From positions 451,768 to 515,767 of the forward strand of contig NMRB01000057.1 of assembly GCA_002633025.1 (NCBI GenBank): a stretch of 64,000 nt of DNA, read 5' to 3'. Positions 55,901-64,000 of the stretch are shown here, in pieces. How positions within the stretch are numbered: the stretch's first letter is position 1; the number at the start of each line of letters is the position of its first letter. Origin of the DNA: Notospermus geniculatus (lineage: Eukaryota; Nemertea; Pilidiophora; Heteronemertea; Lineidae). The translations under genes were made by a program, and so were the position numbers. A model generated the notes under the pieces. It did no database searches. It saw nothing but the letters and a program-made list of their open reading frames with translations, and had not been told where the DNA came from.

Positions 55901-58077
55901 TAAATTTGATATACTCGGAATTCTTTCTACTAAGGTCACTTCACGAAAAATGTGTGACCACCTACATCTCTATGCACAGTTGGAAAGCATGACATCACGT
56001 GATTACAGCACTGCGAACGGTGTGTGATGTGCTTGAATGTGCCCTTACAATCGAGCGTAGTCGAAGTGACCATTGGCCTTGATATGTCAAGACGCTCTGT
56101 GCGATGAAGTCGGCCTAGGCCTAGTTGCCCGGACTTCTCCTTGTCACGTACCGGAACTGTACATGTATGTACTGTACATGTATGTGAGGAAAACCACGTG
56201 TCGTGTGGAAAATCTTCGAAGTCATTCAACGTTATGGAAGAGAGTGCGAGTTTTCGAATGTTATGAATATACATGTATTTGCAATTATCGTGTATCGTTT
56301 TAAATTTCCGTTTCAATTTTAGCGCCAACGCGTGGTTCATCTCATGGCCCGGCAAAAACACATCGCACACCGGTTAAGTCATCGGCTAAAATGAGACCAA
56401 GCAGCACGCAGGGCTCAAGTTTCGGTAAGTGCATGGACTGAATCCCGTTTAGTTACCGGAGGCTGCGTACAAAACAGTCTTCATGTAGAAATACAATGTA
56501 CAAATTCCTGGTATCCAATCAGCGCCGCACCGTGGCTGAAAATCAAACTTATTGCGAACTAACGTTACTGTGGGGTTGTGTCAATCGAAAACCTTCGAAG
56601 ACGTCATGTGATGGGAACATGCCGATGACACCATCTCTGTCCGACACAATCTAAAGGGTAGCATTTCGGTCACTTTACGCAGGTTAAACCCACATGTGAT
56701 GGATCTGTTCCCGCTTTGGTTTTGCAACAACAAGTTAAGTACAGAATGGTCATCCTTTCTTATTGCAGCCGACAACGATCCACACTTCATAATCAACGTC
56801 GACGGCTCCAGACAGCCCATCTGTTTTGATGTCAATGGTAAACACGACGAAATCTATCAGCTCATACATGACAAGGATATCGGTGAGCTTCAGAAGCATT
56901 TTGCTAACAATTTCCTGCGGCTAGAGGTAGACTTTCTTCCCGTTGCCAAATATTGCATACAGCATTCTCCAGTATTGCGCGTGGTTGCGGTTCTTCCCAT
57001 TTTTACAGAACTGAATCTGTCATTTTGAGCTCAGACAATCAGGTTTGGTAGAAATGATCCCAGGATCCGATGATTCCTTTCCTCCATCACACGTGTATCC
57101 TGTCCGTGCTATACTATACAAGTGGGGACGTCCACGTTCTTGTTCATGTATGCATGGACGTATGTCCCAATTTTGTCGGAGTAGAACTGACCGTCGCAAA
57201 TCGACTAACTGTGGACATAAGAAGGCCTACGATCCAATTCAAGTGTGGGCGTTGCTGACGTGTCCAGAGTATAGGGGGTTTTGTACACACAATTCCACAA
57301 CTGGCATCAAATACAAAAACGGAAACTCTTTAGTTGCTTTTCATTTCATTACATAGGGCTGTCGGTGAATGCAAGAATCATTGATAGCGGTAGAAAATCA
57401 CAGAAAGGAAAACCGCTGACCTACTTCGGGAAGGTCGCCATCGTTACGGACAAACTTATCATGGTTGCCACGCCTCGGAGCTTCAAAGTGGGCACCACGG
57501 CGTACAACTGGAAACGCGATCAGAGGTTAAAGAGGGGAAAGATTACGGTGACGTGGCCAAATAAGGGCAGAGTAGTGGTCAAAATAGGAAAGGATATAGC
57601 TTTCACCCTGGCAAGACATGGCCAGAATGGAGAGAACAATCACAAGGCTTATTATCTTGGCTTCTACATAACTAATGGCAGGGGGTTGTCAAAACACGTC
57701 CACGGCCTCATGGGTAGGTAAAATACGCTCTTTTCCACATTTAGGTCGAGTTCGTTGAAGGTGGGACTGCTCTAACTTGGCTGACTTTTGACGTCAATTC
57801 CATTCCAGGTCAATTTCAACACAGAAAAGTGGACATCAGAAAAACAGTAGAGAAGAAACCAACAGGCAGATTGATGTTTAGGCCACCAAACCGCCCCCAC
57901 TCCAATGTCGTCGTGGTCTATCAGGGCAAGAGAAGAAATCTACTGAACAAGCAGCATGTCAACTGCTGGCAAGTGCGAAACCAAGGCCGAGGATTTCTCG
58001 ACGGGGTTACAACGGATTACCTTGTTGGTAAACTCACCAGTAAAAAAATAGCAAAGAAACTTTCACAATATTTGTAG
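52949..58077 (+). CDS. ITIH-like: ITIH-like second copy, 5'-truncated
   Basis: Second copy of the ITIH 3' portion with no signal peptide or VIT exons. Exons: 52949-53234, 53526-54214, 54587-54683 (or to stop 54805), 56323-56424, 56769-56882, 57357-57713, 57809-58077. Coding sequence is almost identical to copy 1. The frame is intact in the DPHF exon (DNDPHFIINVDGSRQPICF). There are three extra residues (GNAQNLKKF versus GNVKKF, a 9-bp indel) and YHLEQ replaces YRLEQ. Introns differ by whole element insertions. It starts and ends exactly at single N bases, so it is most simply the other haplotype placed in tandem, not a second gene; a true partial duplication is the alternative. Confidence 0.85.
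55012..55424. mobile_element. 413-bp foldback element in ITIH copy 2 only
   Basis: Starts CACTGTAAAAACCAATGCGC and ends TTCGTTTTTACAGTG. Long imperfect arms include CCAGTAACCCATAATGA / CATTATGGGTTACTGG and TCCACTACCTG / CAGGTAGTGGA. Copy 1 reads CATCTTTACTTTACG uninterrupted near 50040, the empty site; a CT duplication is the minimal fit. Confidence 0.85.
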
Positions 58078-58146
58078 CAAGAAAGCAAAAACTCGAAAAC
58101 TGTCAAAAGAGGGACGTCTGGATTATAGGAGTACCGTGTGGATGGA

Positions 58147-58304
58147 ATGGGGACTATAGCACACTGCCTCAATAGGTGTGACTAGTGGTTAAACGTATTG
58201 AAATGAAAGTGACATCCCGGTCCAGATCAATTTCACAAAAGGCGTCCATTGTTTTGGACTTGGTTTGAATGTTCTGACCTCCAACAAAGCTACGATCCCA
58301 TCAG
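58147..58304. repeat. Dispersed repeat, copy 3 (3' of ITIH copy 2)
   Basis: Same as 52683-52840, carried by the duplicated unit. Confidence 0.65.
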
Positions 58305-58329
58305 ATTGTGAAGCATTGTTTGCTGTACA

Positions 58330-58330
58330 N
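58330..58330. other. Single-N contig junction
   Basis: One N after GCTGTACA; unique sequence (AGGGAGCATTG) follows. Confidence 0.95.
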
Positions 58331-59704
58331 AGGGAGCATTGATACTATTCACGATACATCATTACATCTACATGTCACGCTGTCCGCAAGAATGCGTCAT
58401 ACATTCCGTTACAGACATAAACAAAACGCCTGAACGGTTGATTACCAGGGGCCGCATGCACAAAACATCTTAAGTATAAAATGTCCCTTAAACTATGTTC
58501 CAAACAAATGATAAGGGAAATTTTACACTTAAGATGTTTTATGCATACGGCCCTTGCTGCTCATTACTGGAGTGCCCTTCCCCCAAAAGAGAGGGGTAGG
58601 ACAAATAGAAGAAACAAATTGTGTTGGTTAAACTGCGTGCGTGTGAAAAGTTACCCGTGCTGGCATGACATTTCCAAAGGAACTGTACATGTCATGATCA
58701 TCAGCGCCGCCTCGTGTTTCAATTAAAACCGACTTCCACAATTGCAACTCCAGAGTTGCAGTCCAAAATTCTAGAGATGCAATACTTCCAGAGATGACCC
58801 GTTACATACGTAGACTTACTGCTGAAGTATGTTTTGCGATATTGATGTACATTGTATTGTAGAATGTCAAATCCTTGACTTGAACAAATTATTTATAAAT
58901 TACCCTCCGACTATGGTGCTGTAATATATGTATATTGTATGTCAATGCATTTTTACTCCGTTTGAATATTCACGTATGATATCCATGTATACAATATTAA
59001 ATTGCTGCAGATTAAAACATAGAAAGAAAACATAATATTCTGTTCTGCTTTTTCTTATAGGCTTTCAGTAAAACACCCGACAATGACCTCACACTCCAGT
59101 TTCCTTGCCCTTGAGCTGGAATTTGAATGCCATGTGACGTCATTGTACATGCAGTATCATTTAATACTTTTAACGTTATTGTCTTGAAATAATCATGGGC
59201 GTGTTTCGTTTTGTACGACAAAAGAGGCAGAAGGCGTTCAATACTTTCAAACTTCACTTAATGAAGAATATTGACGATTGAGTAAATACTGTGAATTGAC
59301 CGATGGACGAGAACAACGGTGGCAGGCAGTTCAGATAAATAAACAAGGACACTAAACAACACGCATGCCGGAAACCTTACGGGACAGATGTTTTCATCAT
59401 TTCATCGTCTTTCACAATAAACCCCAGGTTTCTGTAACAATTATGTTGACTTGCCCTACCAAAGCCTTTGTCCGGAGAACTGCTTACAAGCTTACCAATT
59501 GTTTACCCGGCCGAAATATCCCAAACTGTGTTTGCTCGTTCAATAGGCCTATTGGCACGGCCGTTCGGTGATAAAATGTGATGGGGAGAAGATGAGTTGC
59601 CACATCTTATTTTGGAAGCAGGTCCAGGAGTGGTTCATTCGAGTGACAAGCTCAACAGTTCTTCACGTTCACTATAACAGAGGTTTCATCTAGAGATTAT
59701 AGCC
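58331..59704. other. Intergenic region upstream of lectin-like gene 1
   Basis: No exon seen. Contains the foldback at 58449-58553. The last ~340 bases resemble the region upstream of gene 2 (61990-62330), sharing TGTTGACTT and AAGCC..TGT stretches, so the promoter was duplicated with the gene. Confidence 0.5.
58449..58553. mobile_element. Foldback MITE, GGGCCGCATGCA ends
   Basis: GGGCCGCATGCACAAAACAT pairs with ATGTTTTATGCATACGGCCC, with an inner CTTAAGTATAAAATGTCCCTTA hairpin. Confidence 0.75.
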
Positions 59705-60810
59705 ATGGGCTGGTGGACGCTTTTGCTGTTTGTCATTGGTAAGTAGGCCCCTATACTTGGTGAATTATCCTATCCATACTATGATGCTACTATGATTACG
59801 GCGGCATTATGTTGGAAATGAGGAGGGTGATATTTTGCGAAACGGGTATTTTCATGATACCAGAAGTAAACTGAAATTACGTTAGAAAAAAGAAACTTCG
59901 GTCACAACGCTCGGAGCGACGCCGTGTGGTGCGAGCATAGCGCCCTCCTCATTGGCATCAGTGCGATTAATTCGGCGTTCAAATTTGCACATCAACGATC
60001 CACACGCAAATTTTTTTTCTATGCAAGACCACGGTTGCTTATTTTAGGATCTTTCAGATCTTCAAATTATTTTCAGGTTCATCTGTCATGATGACCGGTG
60101 CTGAGAAGACGACGGAATTCTGTGTGGAAGACCTCTGCTACATTTTCAATTCCAAAAGAATGACCCAACCAGACGCCATTGCTGCCTGCAAAGCTGATGG
60201 CTATGAACTCGGCAAGATCGGAACTAAAACACAACAAGGTAGGAACAAAGAGTTGAACAGAGACAAAATTGATCGGGCTGATAGGCCAATAAGTGCGTTC
60301 ATGCTCAAACTTATAGAAAACGCAATTTTGCTGGTCTCGCATTTAAAATATCTCACACGAAATTCCTTCCAGATGCGGTCTTCAAAGAAGGTAAGAAGAT
60401 CGAGCACACAAAGCTTAGTAATGCTATTTGGATTGGTCTGAGATGCGCCAAACCGAAACTGGTGTGGCAAGACGGATCCGAAGCAACTTACAAGTGAGTA
60501 ATAACATGATTCTCCAGTTGCACAAGATTATTTTAACATTAAATATCAAGTTACGATGTACTCAATCAGATACTGAAATGCCGAAAAAGCGTGTTGTTGA
60601 TTCTTTATCTTTCGCTTTCTCAGGAATTGCAACTGGAGGCATGGTTGTGGTGCAAGCTGCTACAGTGACTATAATGGACGCTTCATGTACCTTACCCTCT
60701 GTCGCTTCTGGAGAAATTCACGCTACTACAAGTACAAAGATGGGGAGTGGTTCCAGGGAGACAAAACATATAATAAGCTTCCATTCCTTTGTTCTCGTAA
60801 ACGTGAATAG
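59705..60810 (+). CDS. C-type-lectin-like secreted protein 1
   Basis: Four exons: 59705-59738 (signal peptide MGWWTLLLFVIG), 60077-60238, 60373-60493, 60624-60810; about 167 residues with phase-matched junctions. The single lectin-like domain shows CYIFNSKRMTQPDAIAAC (first cysteine and helix 2), KADGYELGKI, IWIGLRC, WQDGSEATYKNCNW and the closing NKLPFLCSRKRE. It has extra cysteines (HGCGASC, LTLC) and lacks a clear EPN/QPD plus WND calcium/sugar site, so calcium-dependent sugar binding is doubtful. Secreted innate-immune or matrix roles are typical for such proteins, but none is shown here. Tandem paralogue at 62332-63617. Confidence 0.85.
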
Positions 60811-62331
60811 GGGCGATGCCCTCGCCTTCATCCCTCCTGTCACATAAGGAATATAGGAGTCTTTTTGGTCTGTAACGCCTCATTCTCAAGAGTACCTCGA
60901 GAGATATCGCCAAATTTCAGATGATACTGAACGATAAATCCATCACTCTGGAAGTCACGTCATCTATAAAACGCTCATGTTGCTCGCCGTACTCTACATG
61001 AATCAGAACTTGGAGGAATTTTACTCACAGTATAATTCCTCCAAGATCAGAATAAAGGTCGTATAGATATACAGGGTGTCTTTATTCCTTTATTTAGTAC
61101 GTGCACCTTTGTTATAATCTGGAAGCTCGGGGAGGACCCCTCGTGTCTTAGATGGCAGCAGCAACGGTGAGGAATGACATTTTGGTTTCTGCCCCCTAGT
61201 GGCCAAGTCACGGATCAACTTTCACCAAATCTTGTCTGTCACTATATATGGCAGTACTTCCATGGTCACTACTGTATAATCAAGAGATATACATAATAGG
61301 CACCTACCTGTACAGAAGTCCAACGCGTGAAGCCTAGTGCACAACACTTCTGCAAACTGCCAAAAACGCTGCACCGGTGTAGGTGAGGAAGACGATTTGG
61401 GAGTGGGGTGTCTCATGTGCAACCCTAAGCAAAGAATCGATTTCCCCGTTACAGAGGTAAAGGGCCACGATGTTGCCACTTTTTGTCGACAGCGGGCTCC
61501 ACCGGCCGTTGCATCATTCTCCAACACCGTAGTGTTGCCTTTCGCCCCAGTGTTGGAGAATGAATAAAATGCAATGTACTCGCATTGTACGTGGATAAAG
61601 GAACGAGAGTTACTTACATTAGGCGAGGTTGATAAGTGGCAGTTCAACAATACTGTCAATAGAGGTCTCTCTTAACGCGGGTATGTTTAGCGCAGGACTG
61701 GGAAGGAATACTGTGGCCCTTTAAACAAAATGAAAATGGGAATGTGTTTCCGTTTGTGTAGCTGAAGATGGCAGAAGCCGTTTAGTACACACTTAACAGC
61801 TTCCGCTTATTTTCAAACTCCTGACGACTGACTAAATAAAAACTGAGAGAAACTTCAATAGATGCAACGGGTATTTACCGGTTAAAGTGCCAGTAGGCCT
61901 GAGATTCAAAATCGCCTACCTTCGGCCATAAAACATTTACTTACTGGCGTCTGATAGTCTGATATTAAAAATTGAAATCAAGTTACACAAATTAACAATC
62001 GCGGCAAACCCACCTAACAGGCAGATGTTTTCGTCATTTCGTCGTCTGTTACAACAAGCCGCTCGGATTGTATCGCAATGATGTTGACTTACCCAACCAA
62101 AGCCCCTGTTTCAAGGGCTGTTCAAAACATTTGATTAGGGCCTATACCCAGCCGAAATATCCAAACCCACGTTTCCTTTCCCGGTTCAATTGGCCTAATC
62201 AATACGGCCGCTCGGTGATAAAACGCGATGGGAGAAGGTGACTTCTCATATCTTGAGCAGAATAGGTCCAGGAGCCGAAGCCTAACAGTTCTTTCACGTT
62301 TCACTGACAGAGGTTTCATTTAGAGATCGCC
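60811..62331. other. Intergenic region between lectin-like genes
   Basis: 3' flank of gene 1 is duplicated after gene 2 (GAGTACCTCGAGAGATATCG near 60890 and 63714). A 38-bp hairpin insert lies at 61008-61045. A weaker inverted pair, ATTCTCCAACAC / GTGTTGGAGAAT, is at about 61514-61562. No other gene recognised. Confidence 0.55.
61008..61045. mobile_element. 38-bp hairpin insertion with target duplication
   Basis: CTTGGAGGAATT / AATTCCTCCAAG around a 13-base loop, flanked by direct ATCAGA repeats (61002-61007 and 61046-61051). The paralogous flank of gene 2 (about 63835-63850) reads ATGAATCAGAATAAATG with no insert. Confidence 0.75.
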
Positions 62332-63617
62332 ATGTGCTGGAGGATTCTTTTGCTGTTTGTCATTGGTAAGTAGGCCTACTCCGCGCAAATCATTTCAACG
62401 TTTAAATTTTCTGGTGAAGTCTGGCCGTGTGCGTCCAAGGTTGTGACAGAAAACTACGAAAATCAAGCAAAGAAGCTCCTACCGATCCACGCGCAAAAAG
62501 ATCTATTCTTTGCAGGACTGGCATTCACATCGCATTTCCAGAATGGTCTTTCCGAGCTTCAAAATCGTTTTTCAGGTTCATCTGTCATGATAACCGGTGC
62601 TGAGAAGACGAAGGAGTTCTGTATCGACGGCATATGCTACATTTTTAATTCCGAAAGTAAAACCCAACCAGACGCCATTGCTGCCTGCAAAGCTGATGGC
62701 TATGAACTTGGCAAGATAGCAACTAAAAGGCAACAAGGTCAGTGAAATTTTTCTATTGAGCATGGAGACAAAGTTTACGCTGACAAGCCAAATAGTGCGT
62801 TTATACTTAAAGGTTGATCCTAGGGACCGACGTTAGAAAATAAAATGTTGTTGTCGCATAATTTGTAATACTCTCCAAAATATTCCTTCCAGAGGCAGTT
62901 TTCGCCGAAGGTAAGAAGATCGAACAGACAATTCTTAAGGATAATTCTATTTGGATCGGCCTGGAATGCTCGACTCCTAAACTGGTGTGGCAAGATGGAA
63001 CCGAGGCAGGTTACAGGTGAGGAAAGCGTGGTTTTCACAGCCCAAAATTTTACTCTAGATTTTAAAATTTTATCAGTTCAAACTACGGCGTCGTTCAGAA
63101 CTAGGCGCTGTTACAAGCCAAACTGACCACACTTAGCGTGTGCAGTGCTAAATATCGCCAAGTGTGCCTCAAGGCCTGAAATGACGTAGGCCTACATGTA
63201 GCTGACCTTCAGCCAGCAAAGAGAGCAAACAACTTTATGTCAACTTCTTCCTGCATTTGGTACATGAGAAATATGACGAAGACCGGATTCGGCGCACTAG
63301 CAATAGGATGTTGGTAAAGTACATGTATGTACATGTACTAAACAAGATGGTGAAATGCCGAATACTTGGTTGATTCTTCATACGGTATGTATTGTTCACA
63401 ATATTTTTTTCTCAGGAATTGCAACTGGAGACAGGACTGCAGTATGGCAAGCCAAGGCGGAAAGGGCTGCTCAAAATATAACTCGAATGGATACATCATG
63501 TACCTTACCCTCTGCCCCTCCAGGGCAAAGAAAAGCTACTACAAAGATGGAATGTGGTTCGAGGCAGACAAAACATACAACAAGATGCCCTTCGTTTGTT
63601 CTCGTAAAAGCGCCTAG
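62332..63617 (+). CDS. C-type-lectin-like secreted protein 2
   Basis: Tandem paralogue of the gene at 59705 with the same four-exon, same-phase structure: 62332-62365 (MCWRILLLFVIG), 62576-62737, 62893-63016, 63416-63617; about 173 residues. The second exon is nearly identical (GSSVMITGAEKTKEFC, CYIFNS, TQPDAIAACKADGYELGKI). The last exon is more diverged and longer (NCNWRQDCSMASQGGKGCSK, YIMYLTLC, NKMPFVCSRKSA). WIGL and WQDGTEAGYR are kept. As in gene 1, canonical calcium-site motifs are not evident. The duplication includes 5' and 3' flanks. Confidence 0.85.
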
Positions 63618-64000
63618 GGGCGATGTCCCCACATATGGAATAGAAAGGAGTCTACCAAACGAAGTCGATCCTTGAATTTGAGTCTTTTTTGCCCTGTTAT
63701 GCCTCATTCGCTAGAGTACCTCGAGAGATATCGCCACATTTCAGATGAAGCTTCAGTTACCTGAAGGACACATCCATCACTCTGGCTGTCACATCACCTG
63801 TAAAGTAGTGATGTCACTTGCCGTACTCTCCATGAATCAGAATAAATGTCGTGTAAACGTTCAGAGTGTCTTTTCGATTACGTTACCATGTACTATGTAC
63901 ACGTTTGTTGAATCTGAAGACTCGTGGGGGAGGAGCCGTCACGTCTTCATAGATGGCAGCAGTAACGGAGAGAACGGATGCGAGTAAGAGGTGGAGAATC
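63618..64000. other. 3' flank of lectin-like gene 2
   Basis: Diverged copy of the sequence after gene 1 (60811-61200), including ATAGATGGCAGCAGTAACGG / TTAGATGGCAGCAGCAACGG near the end. Nothing coding seen. Confidence 0.6.

Overview
This window is nuclear DNA from an animal, most likely a marine invertebrate. Genes are split by introns with GT/AG junctions whose codon phases match. The gene families are metazoan: neprilysin-type M13 peptidase, rhodopsin-class GPCRs, an MGAT5-type glycosyltransferase, an inter-alpha-trypsin inhibitor heavy chain (ITIH) and C-type-lectin-like proteins. The DNA is full of TACATGTA and GTAGGCCTA motifs and short inverted-repeat (MITE-like) elements, as in many echinoderm, cephalochordate and lophotrochozoan genomes. 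I cannot name the species. Layout: (1) 0.5-3.1 kb, 3' part of an M13 peptidase gene (+). (2) 3.8-14.1 kb, three intact two-exon peptide-type GPCR genes (-) plus a GPCR pseudogene, a relic of the M13 last exon and duplicated flanking blocks; this is a segmental-duplication cluster. (3) 14.4-18.7 kb, repeats and a ~1.7 kb tandem duplication with no recognised gene. (4) 18.7-29.7 kb, mostly gene-free, with foldback elements, one orphan broken coding block and a perfect 160-bp palindrome. (5) 29.8-35.3 kb, an MGAT5-like gene (+) with about 13 exons. (6) 36.4-37.0 kb, a decayed receptor-like fragment (-). (7) 37.0-38.4 kb, a three-exon gene for a small secreted protein with six cysteines and a long acidic tail. 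(8) 39.8-52.6 kb, a complete ITIH gene (+) with an assembly gap in its first intron. (9) 52.9-58.1 kb, a second copy of only the 3' two-thirds of that ITIH gene, bounded on both sides by single N bases. (10) 59.7-63.6 kb, two tandem four-exon C-type-lectin-like genes (+). The genes do not form one pathway, although several encode secreted or cell-surface proteins (peptidase, ITIH, lectins, Golgi glycosyltransferase, peptide GPCRs). The most informative points are: the ITIH 'duplication' looks like two haplotypes placed in tandem by the assembler, which turns its indels into mapped element insertions; the ITIH gene has an alternative terminal reading with a hydrophobic tail; the M13 gene appears to lack the exon carrying its third zinc ligand; and many foldback elements have recognisable target-site duplications or empty sites within this window. 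All gene models were read by eye from splice signals and frame; none was checked by alignment software or transcripts.
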